Shown: in pieces, positions 53,846 to 61,613 of the stretch
How the letters are laid out: each line of letters starts with the position of its first letter
Numbering within the stretch: position 1 is the first letter of the stretch
From: Marinospirillum sp035271045
GTDB taxonomy: Bacteria; Pseudomonadota; Gammaproteobacteria; Pseudomonadales; Halomonadaceae
DNA: 64,000 nt
Assembly: GCF_035271045.1 (NCBI RefSeq)
Contig: NZ_DATESC010000028.1
Location: 14,198 to 78,197, forward strand
Reading direction: 5' to 3'
Notes under the pieces: model-generated
The model's input: the letters and a program-made list of their open reading frames with translations, nothing else
Database searches by the model: none
What the model was told of the DNA's origin: nothing
Program-made: the position numbers and the translations under genes

Positions 53846-53923
53846 GCTGTGCCTCGTTTATTAGAGAATGCTAGTATAACAAAGATAGTACTCATTTTTA
53901 AACTTAAATCGAAGGAAAATGGA

Positions 53924-54799
53924 ATGGCTAGTCTAATAAAATTACCAGTAAAAACTTTATTGGTTCTGTTACTGGGTGCTTTTTTTATCAGCGGTTGTAG
54001 TGTTTTAGAGCAATCAGGCGCTTGGGTAAAACCAGAAGTAAAGGTGGCTGGTAGCCGTTTAGTGGGTTTAACTTTAAGTAAGGCTTTGTTAGAAGTTGAG
54101 TTAAATGTTAGCAACCCGAACCGTTATCCGATTGTATTAGGCGCTTTAGATTTCCAGCTAAATTTACAAGATGCAAAAATACTGGCGGGTCAGCAGCTAC
54201 AAGGCAATAAATTAGCAGCAGGCAAAAACCAGTCAATTATTTTACCGCTCGAAATTGGGTTTGCTGATTTAGGTAAGTTTATTACTAATTTAAGTGATTT
54301 GAATGCATTAGATTACGTGGTTGCTGGTGGCATGACTTTTGATATTCCCGTTGTAGGTCCGTTAAGAGTGCCTTATGAAACCAAGGGTGAAATTCCTATT
54401 CCACGTATGCCTAAATTTAAATTAGCAGGCGTACAGCAAAAGCGTTTAAGTTTAAGCGGTGCGGAGTTGGTATTAAGCGTAGAGTTGGATAACCCCAATG
54501 CCTTTGATTTGTTAGTGAATAAATTAAACTATGCCTTGGCTTTGAATGGTCATGCGGTGACTGCAGGTAGTTTAGGTGAGCAGATTAAAATTGCTGCTGC
54601 TGGTAAAAGTAGTGTCGATATTCCGGTTAATCTTTCGTTTGGTATTTCTTCAGCATTAGCTTTTTATGAGATGTTAAGAGCAGGCGGCGATATTAATTAC
54701 GCGTTAGATTTAGACTCTGAATTAGGTAGCAGTTTGCCTTTGTTAAGTAGCTTTCCTTTTGCTGCTAAGCACGTAGGTAAAGTGCCGCTTAGTCGTTAA
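53924..54799 (+). CDS. LEA type 2 (WHy-domain) lipoprotein
   Basis: The start is ATG 53924 (MASLIKLPVKTLLVLLLGAF), with GAAGGAA before it; the frame is open upstream from 53849 but would lack a signal peptide. The 291-residue protein has a lipobox ISGC (Cys25) and two LEA14-type beta-sandwich repeats: KALLEVELNVSNPNRYPIVL and ELVLSVELDNPNAFDLLVNK. Proteins of this kind are periplasmic lipoproteins linked to desiccation or osmotic stress; the function is not settled. Confidence 0.82.
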   Translation: MASLIKLPVKTLLVLLLGAFFISGCSVLEQSGAWVKPEVKVAGSRLVGLTLSKALLEVELNVSNPNRYPIVLGALDFQLNLQDAKILAGQQLQGNKLAAGKNQSIILPLEIGFADLGKFITNLSDLNALDYVVAGGMTFDIPVVGPLRVPYETKGEIPIPRMPKFKLAGVQQKRLSLSGAELVLSVELDNPNAFDLLVNKLNYALALNGHAVTAGSLGEQIKIAAAGKSSVDIPVNLSFGISSALAFYEMLRAGGDINYALDLDSELGSSLPLLSSFPFAAKHVGKVPLSR

Positions 54800-54851
54800 A
54801 TCTAGTCGTTAAACCGTTAAAAAATAAACCAGTTCAACATAGGTAAAGCTG

Positions 54852-55943
54852 ATGAGTGACTTTTTGTTAGTAGGTGGGGGTGTGGTAGGAATGATGTTGG
54901 CGCGTGAATTGGCCGCTGCTGGTGCTGACGTTACGCTAGTAGAACGCGGGCAGTGCGGTCAAGAGTCCAGTTGGGCTGGCGGTGGGATTGTGTCGCCCTT
55001 GTATCCTTGGCGTTACCCTGATTCTATCACTGCGCTGGCATCTTACGCACAGGCTTATTATCCCCAAGTCACTCAGCAATTATTTGAAGAAACTGGCATA
55101 GATCCTGAGTTTCGTGAAGATGGCTTGCTGTTGCTAAGCGTTGCTGATAAGCAAGCCGCTATAGATTGGGCTATTGCAGAAGGCCGTGAACTTGAGCAAG
55201 TTGACGCGGCTTTTTTATACGATAAAGAGCCCGACGTTGCAGCAGGTTTTAGTAGTGCTTTGTGGATGCCCAAGGTTGCTAGTGTTAGAACGCCACGTTT
55301 AGCCAAGGCGCTTAGGGCTTCTTTGCAGCAAAATAAAAACATTCGCTTGCTAGAAAATACCGAAATCCACAATATTTACCAAGAAGAAGGCGAAGTGCTG
55401 GGTGTTGAAGGTAAGCAAATGGTTTTTTCTGCACGGCGTACGGTTTTATGTGCTGGCGCTTGGACAGGCAAGTTGTTAGAAAAGCTAGCTGTGAAAACAG
55501 CGATTAAGCCCGTGTGTGGGCAGATGATTATGTTTAAAGCGCCGCCAGGTTTAATTAATCGCGTGGTGCTGATGAATGGTCGCTATTTGATTCCGCGTAA
55601 AGATGGCCGGATTTTGGCCGGTTCTACGATGGAATATGTGGGTTTTGATAAGCAAATTACCGAAGATGCTTTGGAATCTTTGCGTGAAACGGCTTATCAA
55701 ATTCTACCTAAGTTGCGTGATTATGAAATTGAGCATCACTGGGCTGGCTTGCGACCCGGTAGCTTAGATGGCATTCCATTAATGGGTGAAGTGCCCAACT
55801 ATAAGAATCTTTACACCAGCGCTGGGCATTTTCGTAATGGCTTAGTGCTAGCACCGGCTGCTGCACGTGGCATGGCCGATTTATTGCTAAAGCGAGAGGC
55901 CATTATTGATATGGCGCCCTATTCTTTTTCAAAAGAAGCTTGA
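54852..55943 (+). CDS. thiO: Glycine oxidase ThiO
   Basis: A 363-residue FAD-dependent oxidase of the DAO family. The dinucleotide motif GGGVVGMMLARELAAAGADV is at the N-terminus, SSWAGGGIVSPLYPW follows, and the C-terminus has the AGLRPGSLDGIPLMG tract and GHFRNGLVLAPAAA. It oxidises glycine to iminoacetate for the thiazole half of thiamine. AGGT precedes the ATG. Its 3' end overlaps the convergent PP0621-type gene by 25 bp. Confidence 0.92.
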   Translation: MSDFLLVGGGVVGMMLARELAAAGADVTLVERGQCGQESSWAGGGIVSPLYPWRYPDSITALASYAQAYYPQVTQQLFEETGIDPEFREDGLLLLSVADKQAAIDWAIAEGRELEQVDAAFLYDKEPDVAAGFSSALWMPKVASVRTPRLAKALRASLQQNKNIRLLENTEIHNIYQEEGEVLGVEGKQMVFSARRTVLCAGAWTGKLLEKLAVKTAIKPVCGQMIMFKAPPGLINRVVLMNGRYLIPRKDGRILAGSTMEYVGFDKQITEDALESLRETAYQILPKLRDYEIEHHWAGLRPGSLDGIPLMGEVPNYKNLYTSAGHFRNGLVLAPAAARGMADLLLKREAIIDMAPYSFSKEA

Positions 55944-56167
55944 TGCTCTTGGCAGCAAAAATAATACTCACCTGCTTTAATGGCGTTACCTTGAGGTAGG
56001 TGAATCTGGCACTTTTCACAGCGCACCATGGTTTCTGAACCATCTTCATTTTTATTAATCTGGTTGTTCTTGGATTCAATTTGATGGGTTTGCCAATATT
56101 GCCAAATACGAAAACCTACCCAAAATAGCAACACAAAAACGACTAGACGCACAATTAATAAACTCAT
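55919..56167 (-). CDS. PP0621 family protein
   Basis: An 82-residue protein with one N-terminal membrane helix (MSLLIVRLVVFVLLFWVGFR) and a zinc-ribbon-like tail MVRCEKCQIHLPQGNAI ... YYFCCQEHQ, where the two cysteine pairs plus His would bind metal. Small proteins of this build are widespread in Pseudomonas and relatives, often next to pil or thiamine genes. Function unknown. Confidence 0.8.
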   Translation of the reverse strand: MSLLIVRLVVFVLLFWVGFRIWQYWQTHQIESKNNQINKNEDGSETMVRCEKCQIHLPQGNAIKAGEYYFCCQEHQASFEKE

Positions 56168-56255
56168 TTTTGTTCCTTATTCTTACTGGGTGTTTAATCT
56201 ATAATCTGATTCTAACAGTTTTTGTATTTTAACCCTTAGCTTTTAGGAGTCTGTC

Positions 56256-57890
56256 TTGTCTGGCTTACGAATTTACTCTGCCCAAATCAGTCCACTGGTT
56301 GGTGATATTCAAGCAAACACCCAAGCGATTATTCAGCTAGCCAAGAACTTAGTTGTTAACAATCAGGCCGATCTTTTATTGCTTCCTGAACTTACCTTAA
56401 CGGGTTATCCGCCTGAAGATTTGTTATTAAGACCTGCCTTACAAGGCCGCATAGAAACGGCTTTGCAACAACTACAGGAAGAAGTGCAGGGTATTAGCTT
56501 AATTGTGGGTTATCCACGCTCTAAAAATGGGCAGCTTTTTAATGCTGCGGGAGTATTGCATAAAGGACAGTGGATAGCTGAATACTTTAAGCAGTTGCTT
56601 CCCAATGAGCAGGTTTTTGATGAGCAGCGTTATTTTACTGCTGGACAGCAAACAGGTGTGGTAGAAATTAATGGCTGCAAGCTTGGTATCTTAATTTGTG
56701 AAGACCTTTGGCAGCCAGAGCCTGCCGCTGCTACAGTTGCCGCTGGTGCTGATGTTTTGCTGGCTTTGAATGCTTCGCCTTGGCACGAGGGCAAGCAGTA
56801 TGAGCGCTTACACCTAGCCCAGCAGCATTGCCAAGCTTTAGCTTGCCCCTTGGTGTATTGCAACTTGGTGGGTGGGCAAGATGAATTGTTGTTTGACGGC
56901 GCTTCGTTTGCTTTGAATGCTGCAGGTAAAGTGATTGCTCAAGCCAAAGCCCTAGAAGAAGATGGTTTATTGGTGAATTTACAAGCGGGTCAGCAAGGCT
57001 GGGAGGCAAGTTCAACTGCTAGCAATGCCATTAAAAGCTGGCCAGAAGACCTTGCCTATTTATATGGTGCTCTCGTGTTAGGTTTAAAAAGCTATGTGAA
57101 TAACAGTGGTTTTAAAGGCGTGGTTTTGGGCATGTCGGGCGGCTTAGATTCAGCCTTGTCTGCGGCGATTGCCGTGGATGCCTTAGGTGCCGACAGAGTC
57201 ATGGGTGTAATGATGCCCTACCATTACACAGCGGCGATTAGCATTGCCGATGCAGAAGAGGAAGCAAGGCTGTTAGGGGTGGAATATCGGGTTATTCCTA
57301 TAGCACCGATGGTCGAAAGTTTTATGGCTGGCTTGGCAGATACCTTTGCCGGAACCAGCAAAGACACTACTGAAGAAAACCTGCAAGCCCGTTGTCGTGG
57401 TGTGTTGCTTATGGCCTTATCGAATAAAAAAGGTTTAATGCTGTTAACCACGGGTAATAAAAGTGAAGTGGCAGTAGGTTATTGCACCCTTTACGGTGAT
57501 ATGGCCGGTGGTTTTAATGCCATTAAAGATGTGTATAAAACCAAAGCCTTTGAGCTATGCACTTGGCGCAATAGCCAAAGTTATGTGATTCCTCAGCGAG
57601 TGATTGACCGCCCACCTTCAGCAGAATTAGCACCTGATCAAAAAGATGAAGATTCCTTACCGCCTTATTCAGTGCTAGATAAAATGCTGCAAGGCTATAT
57701 TGAAGACGATTTATCTGCCGCTGACTTAATTGCCGCAGGCTTTAAGCAAGAAGAAGTATTGCGAGTGGTTAGGCTGGTGGATATGAATGAATACAAACGC
57801 CGCCAAGCTGCCCCAGGTACACGGGTTACGCCTAAAGCTTTTGGTAAAGATAGGCGTTATCCGCTAGTGAACAAATGGCCTGTTTTGTAA
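56256..57890 (+). CDS. nadE: Glutamine-dependent NAD+ synthetase
   Basis: The start is TTG 56256, supported by AGGAG 6 bp upstream. The 544-residue protein has an N-terminal nitrilase-type amidase domain (catalytic Glu in LLPELTLTGYPPEDL, Lys in EYFKQLLPN, Cys in GILICEDLW) and a C-terminal NAD synthase domain with the ATP-binding loop GMSGGLDSALS and TGNKSEVAVGY. It makes NAD+ from deamido-NAD using glutamine nitrogen. Confidence 0.96.
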   Translation: MSGLRIYSAQISPLVGDIQANTQAIIQLAKNLVVNNQADLLLLPELTLTGYPPEDLLLRPALQGRIETALQQLQEEVQGISLIVGYPRSKNGQLFNAAGVLHKGQWIAEYFKQLLPNEQVFDEQRYFTAGQQTGVVEINGCKLGILICEDLWQPEPAAATVAAGADVLLALNASPWHEGKQYERLHLAQQHCQALACPLVYCNLVGGQDELLFDGASFALNAAGKVIAQAKALEEDGLLVNLQAGQQGWEASSTASNAIKSWPEDLAYLYGALVLGLKSYVNNSGFKGVVLGMSGGLDSALSAAIAVDALGADRVMGVMMPYHYTAAISIADAEEEARLLGVEYRVIPIAPMVESFMAGLADTFAGTSKDTTEENLQARCRGVLLMALSNKKGLMLLTTGNKSEVAVGYCTLYGDMAGGFNAIKDVYKTKAFELCTWRNSQSYVIPQRVIDRPPSAELAPDQKDEDSLPPYSVLDKMLQGYIEDDLSAADLIAAGFKQEEVLRVVRLVDMNEYKRRQAAPGTRVTPKAFGKDRRYPLVNKWPVL

Positions 57891-57916
57891 AAAATCTAAG
57901 GAGTGGCGAGGTTTTC

Positions 57917-58456
57917 TTACGGCAAAGGCAGGTTACGGCTAATTGCAACTTCGAGTTGTGAGCGAATACTTGGATCAGGTGGAAGCTTTAAATCTTGAAG
58001 GTAAGAAAGCTGTTGAAAGACGTATTTTCTGTAGCTACTCCAAGGGTAGTCTTTGGGCGTTTTGCACAAGCCTTCACTAACGGGTTTATAAACTAAGTAG
58101 TGAAGTGTGTTTTTTAGCCAAAAATCACTGTGTAAAGGTGATGCCTTAAAACGATCCTTCCAAAGCGTGCCGCTAAGTTTTTCTTTTAAATTTAGGTAGC
58201 GCACATAGCGCCGTCCTAAAGCCTGCATAAGCTTAGAAATATCCTCTCCACAAGAAGGTTCTAGCACTAGGTATATTTGTTTGGGCAATAATAAATAAGC
58301 ATGAAGAACACAATCATGTATTAAAGATTCTTTATTTAACCAGTGTAAATACTGCTGATAGTCCTGATTGTCAGAAAATGCATTTCTTTGATTAATAACC
58401 TGATAATGAATTAAGTGCGGTTGTTGGTCTATTAGCAATCTTTTTGGCCTTGCCAT
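57917..58456 (-). CDS. RAYT-like (Y1_Tnp) protein with lost HUH motif
   Basis: The start is ATG 58456 (MARPKRLLIDQQPHLIHYQV), matching the MARPxR start of RAYT proteins and preceded by AAGGAG; a frame from 58477 is open but unsupported. The 179-residue protein keeps the family's LWKDRFK, NTLHYLVYKPVSEGL and YPWSSYRKYV tracts and a candidate catalytic Tyr in GRRYVRYLN. However, the nuclease motif that normally reads MPNHVHLL is LPKQIYLVL here: both histidines of the HUH motif are replaced (Gln and Tyr). The reading frame is intact, so this looks like a retained but catalytically dead relative. Confidence 0.85.
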   Translation of the reverse strand: MARPKRLLIDQQPHLIHYQVINQRNAFSDNQDYQQYLHWLNKESLIHDCVLHAYLLLPKQIYLVLEPSCGEDISKLMQALGRRYVRYLNLKEKLSGTLWKDRFKASPLHSDFWLKNTLHYLVYKPVSEGLCKTPKDYPWSSYRKYVFQQLSYLQDLKLPPDPSIRSQLEVAISRNLPLP

Positions 58457-58532
58457 GTCTACGCTCCTTGCTTTCATTCCAATACTTAACGAGCAAATAA
58501 CATGCCATAAGTTTTTAGTGATATTTTCCTGA

Positions 58533-58673
58533 TAAAACGGCAGTTTATAGCCGTTTTAGATATAGGGTGGCAAGGTTTTGCCTAGTCTTTATGTGGGGTC
58601 AGAGTAAAGCCAAATAAGGCTTGTAGCTAAGTTTTAGTGTTGATATAACTAGCCACAACTTTAGTTGTGGCTA
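58533..58673. repeat. Cluster of hairpins upstream of the RAYT-like gene
   Basis: Four palindromes in 140 bp: TAAAACGGC/GCCGTTTTA (58533-58558), GGCAA/TTGCC (58569-58582, preceded by GTGG), AAGCC/GGCTT (58607-58622) and TAGCCACAAC/GTTGTGGCTA (58650-58673). The sequence GGGGTCAGAGTAAA lies at 58595-58608. RAYT genes are typically bordered by REP palindromes that their product processes, so these are candidate relics. No second copy of the same hairpin family was found elsewhere in this window. Confidence 0.5.
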
Positions 58674-58708
58674 ACTAATCAATTATTTATTCAATAGGTG
58701 GTTATGTT

Positions 58709-59191
58709 ATGAATATTAATAGCGTTAATCCTTTACAAGTAAAAAGTGTAGCTGCTGTTGAACAAGCTAAACTTACAAAAAGCCATAAAGCTGATGAGGT
58801 TAACCAAGCAACCAGCGAAGAAAAGAAACCTTATACTAGCTATGATTTAACCAGTATTACTGGGCCTGAAATTATAGAGTTGTCAGATAGGTTATTTAAT
58901 GAGGGTTTAATTAATAAAGATGAAAAGTCTAGTCTTTTTTATCTTGCATTGAATACATCGGGCGTAATCTATCATTTAAATAATACCTTAGGCTCAATGA
59001 CACATGCAGAGTATCAAGAGAAAATGAATAGTGAAAAAATGAACCTTTATGAAAACTTTGTTAGCTCAGTTAGTGGTGCTAAGTATATGGGCGAAGATGA
59101 AAGGGCAGAAGAGTATCAAAAGCTTTTAGATAAAGTTATAGGTATTTTTCAGCCTGAATATCAAAAGCCTTTGTTAGATGTAATGGCTTAG
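58709..59191 (+). CDS. Hypothetical protein, 160 residues
   Basis: Not recognised. It starts MNINSVNPLQVKSVAAVEQA, has a disordered Lys/Ser-rich N-terminus of about 50 residues and then a helical part (GPEIIELSDRLFNEGLINKD ... EYQKLLDKVIGIFQPEYQKP). The DLTSITGPEIIELSDRLFNE stretch is well patterned. No signal peptide. It lies in a plus-minus convergent pair with the next unknown gene. The two share a style and could form a recently acquired pair, but no homology is evident. Confidence 0.65.
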   Translation: MNINSVNPLQVKSVAAVEQAKLTKSHKADEVNQATSEEKKPYTSYDLTSITGPEIIELSDRLFNEGLINKDEKSSLFYLALNTSGVIYHLNNTLGSMTHAEYQEKMNSEKMNLYENFVSSVSGAKYMGEDERAEEYQKLLDKVIGIFQPEYQKPLLDVMA

Positions 59192-59231
59192 GTGGTTTTA
59201 CTAGTATAACTTTTTTATTTTTATCTTCGGA

Positions 59232-59270
59232 GTCTATTGGCTATGGCTGTATACTGCCTTAGCCAATAGG
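59232..59270. terminator. Long hairpin between two convergent unknown genes
   Basis: CTATTGGCTA / TAGCCAATAG (10-bp perfect) continues after one mismatch with GGC/GCC around an 8-nt loop. It sits between the stop codons of the two convergent genes. Flanking T tracts are weak (TTTTTTATTTTT lies on the left side), so it is a likely bidirectional terminator. Confidence 0.6.
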
Positions 59271-59286
59271 CTGCTCATGTATAGTG

Positions 59287-59985
59287 TTATGTTTTTGTCT
59301 GAACCATAGATTCTATGATTGATAAAGCGTCTTTTGGCTCCAAATTAAAAAAATCATAAAGTGGGCCGAGAAATAAGTCTTTATTCAACATAGGGTTTTT
59401 ACTAAATAGTCCGCCACTAATGATGTCATTTAATAAAGCATCGCGGGACGATTCTAGGTTATCGCTGGGTGAGCTTTCCGATTCTAAGCCTTGGAATCCT
59501 AGACCAGGAACATACGTTATATTCTTACCTGACGGAACGTGAACGCTATACTTCACCCCTCGTGACACCATATCTTCTACATAGCGCTTATGGGAGAGGA
59601 AGAAGGCAGCTAGTTCTACATCTTCAATACTTTGGTCATTGGTTATGGCGTAGTCATGAGCCGCTTGTAGGGATTCCCGGTCTCCTTGAGTAAGAAAGTA
59701 GAATCCATTTCCGCTTAACGCGGTCGCATCTGGGATAAAACCTTCAGGAGGTGGCTGAAGATAGTAAGGAATATCTTCACTGCCTTTGAACCCTTGGATA
59801 GCATCGCTGGCTGCATTTAAAATACTGGCTTCGTTACTGATAGATAGGCCTGAATTACTAGCTGTCGCAGGGCTATTAGATTCGGTATTTTCATTGTTGT
59901 CTTTAATGGGAGCTGTTTTTATATCAGAAGCTATTTGCTTACTGGTAGAAACATTTTCATTAGCTAAACGCTTTATTCCGTCCAT
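59287..59985 (-). CDS. Hypothetical protein, 232 residues
   Basis: Not recognised. N-terminal 60 residues are Ser/Asn/Lys-rich (MDGIKRLANENVSTSKQIAS). The middle has helix-forming DREHxx-type tracts: YLQPPPEGFIPDATALSGNG, QAAHDYAITNDQSIEDVELA and FFLSHKRYVEDMVSRG. There is no signal peptide. The AHDYAIT...VELAAFFLSHKR segment resembles DVYIHAKEKGLDTEQVNHLGF in the protein at 42454-43431, so a shared module is possible. The gene is the last one before the defence region. Confidence 0.65.
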   Translation of the reverse strand: MDGIKRLANENVSTSKQIASDIKTAPIKDNNENTESNSPATASNSGLSISNEASILNAASDAIQGFKGSEDIPYYLQPPPEGFIPDATALSGNGFYFLTQGDRESLQAAHDYAITNDQSIEDVELAAFFLSHKRYVEDMVSRGVKYSVHVPSGKNITYVPGLGFQGLESESSPSDNLESSRDALLNDIISGGLFSKNPMLNKDLFLGPLYDFFNLEPKDALSIIESMVQTKT

Positions 59986-60321
59986 TTTTGCATCCTTGTC
60001 GAAGGTAATAATATCATTCTTTGATTGACCACAGAGTGAGGCTATACAGCGGCTGATTATCTAGTAATCATAATCTACACGAAGTGTGTCAGGTGTACGA
60101 CTTGTAGAGTAAACAGGATTGTAGTGGCGTATTGAGCGTGTGGAAGTAAATATTGCAGTAGAGAAGTTATATAATTGCTGAAGTTTTGCTATGTTCCCTA
60201 AGTGAGCTTTTGCCATAATATTGGCATTAGGGATCCTCTGAGTAACTCCCCAAAAATAAGCTGGTTTTTTTCAGAGGTTCCTTAGCTATCATCTAAGCTT
60301 TGAAGGTATAGAGGAAGTAAA
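59986..60321. other. Intergenic region before drt3a with nested inverted repeats
   Basis: A 336-bp gap between divergent genes. The left part is AT-rich and holds no recognised site. The right part has two structured elements: TCCCTAA (60195-60201) pairing with TTAGGGA (60227-60233) around an inner TGCCA/TGGCA stem, and CCTCTGA (60235-60241) pairing with TCAGAGG (60271-60277), with TTTTTTT before the second arm. These could be leader hairpins of the defence operon or part of an RNA element. The drt3a promoter must lie here. Confidence 0.45.
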
Positions 60322-61605
60322 ATGACAAGGGAATCTTCATTCGATCAATCTTTTTGCAAAAAAATGCTTGAACGCGTCCTATATAAGAGTGATTTTCGTG
60401 GGATTCCTGCTTTAGCCCAAGATAACTTTCGAGAGCAGCTGCTTAGTCAAGCACTAGTATCAGCTATGTCCCACTTTGACCCTCCAACAGCACCTTTGAT
60501 TGGCTTTCCTCTTAAAGGAAAAACTGTTTATCGCTTGGCTAGGCATCAAGACGAGCTAGTGGAGCGAAAACTTCGATTGAATTTAAAAAAGAGCACTTCA
60601 CTTAGTGTAGATGGGCGGTCTCAGATCGTCAGAAACCTCAAGCTCCTTTTGGAAGAGGGTGTTCCTTATCGAATTTATCGTCTGGATATTCGATCATTCT
60701 TCGAGTCTTTCGAAAAGAGCCATATTTTTGATACCGTTTCGAGCATCAAAAGCTTGAGTCCGCATAGTAGGAAGTTAATCGGGGCGCTGCTTGATGCCCA
60801 TGCTTCGATTGGAGGTCGCGGTGTACCAAGGGGGCTGTCTATTAGTGCTGCTCTATCGGAAATTCTAATGTGGGATTTCGATCAGAAGGTGCGCTGGGCC
60901 AGTAATACATTTTACTATTCTCGGTATGTCGATGACATCATTATTGTCTCGTCGGCAAGGGAAGACGAAGAATGTTTTCTGCGGGAATTGCGATCCTTTC
61001 TTCCTCTTGGGCTTAAATTAAATCCTGATAAGAAAAACATTGTTGCAGCGACGGCCAGAGTGGCAAAAGAAAGTTCTACAATCGCGTCAACCCCCCTTCA
61101 GTTTGACTATCTTGGTTATCAATTCTTAGTTAAAAACCCTACCAAGGAGGAAGCGGGGAAAACTAAGGCCGGACAGTTATACCGGAAAGTCCACGTGGAT
61201 ATCGCAAAGAAAAAGATCAAACGAATGAAAACAAGAGTTGTTCGATCATTCCTGAGTCATGCTAAGTCGAATGACTGGGGATTGCTCCGTGATCGCATCG
61301 CATTCTTGACGCAAAACTTCAGTGTGTATAACCCGAAAGTTGGCGGGAAGAAAATCGCCGGGATATATCATAGCTACCCATTGATTTCAGATGACGCTGC
61401 TGGCCTAAAAGAGCTGGATAGATTCCTTAGAAATGCAGTCTTATCGAAAAAAGGTAGGGTTTTTTCGATAACAAACACAATGATTTCTTCACATCAGAGG
61501 CGCAAATTGCTCGCGTATAGCTTTGCAAGAGGACACAGAAACCGTAGTTTTATCCACTTCTCTGCAGCAAGAATATCTCAGATCCAGAGTTGCTGGATTT
61601 ACTAA
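60322..61605 (+). CDS. drt3a: Defence reverse transcriptase Drt3a (DRT type 3, UG3-like)
   Basis: A 427-residue reverse transcriptase with GAGGAAG before the ATG. Motif A is YRLDIRSFFESF with catalytic Asp122; motif B is GRGVPRGLSISAALSEI (165-181); motif C is YVDD at 202-205; motif D is LKLNPDKKN (231-239). The N-terminus has a helical region and TVYRLARHQDELVERKLRLN; the C-terminus beyond 280 is a thumb-like basic helical part (KKKIKRMKTRVVRSF) with no maturase or endonuclease domain. Its size, the absence of intron sequence and the second RT gene 9 bp downstream match the DRT3 pair. Family knowledge: DRT3 defends against phage by making DNA. Arg codons CGA and AGA are frequent, unlike neighbouring host genes. 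Confidence 0.88.
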   Translation: MTRESSFDQSFCKKMLERVLYKSDFRGIPALAQDNFREQLLSQALVSAMSHFDPPTAPLIGFPLKGKTVYRLARHQDELVERKLRLNLKKSTSLSVDGRSQIVRNLKLLLEEGVPYRIYRLDIRSFFESFEKSHIFDTVSSIKSLSPHSRKLIGALLDAHASIGGRGVPRGLSISAALSEILMWDFDQKVRWASNTFYYSRYVDDIIIVSSAREDEECFLRELRSFLPLGLKLNPDKKNIVAATARVAKESSTIASTPLQFDYLGYQFLVKNPTKEEAGKTKAGQLYRKVHVDIAKKKIKRMKTRVVRSFLSHAKSNDWGLLRDRIAFLTQNFSVYNPKVGGKKIAGIYHSYPLISDDAAGLKELDRFLRNAVLSKKGRVFSITNTMISSHQRRKLLAYSFARGHRNRSFIHFSAARISQIQSCWIY

Positions 61606-61613
61606 GGCGTAAA

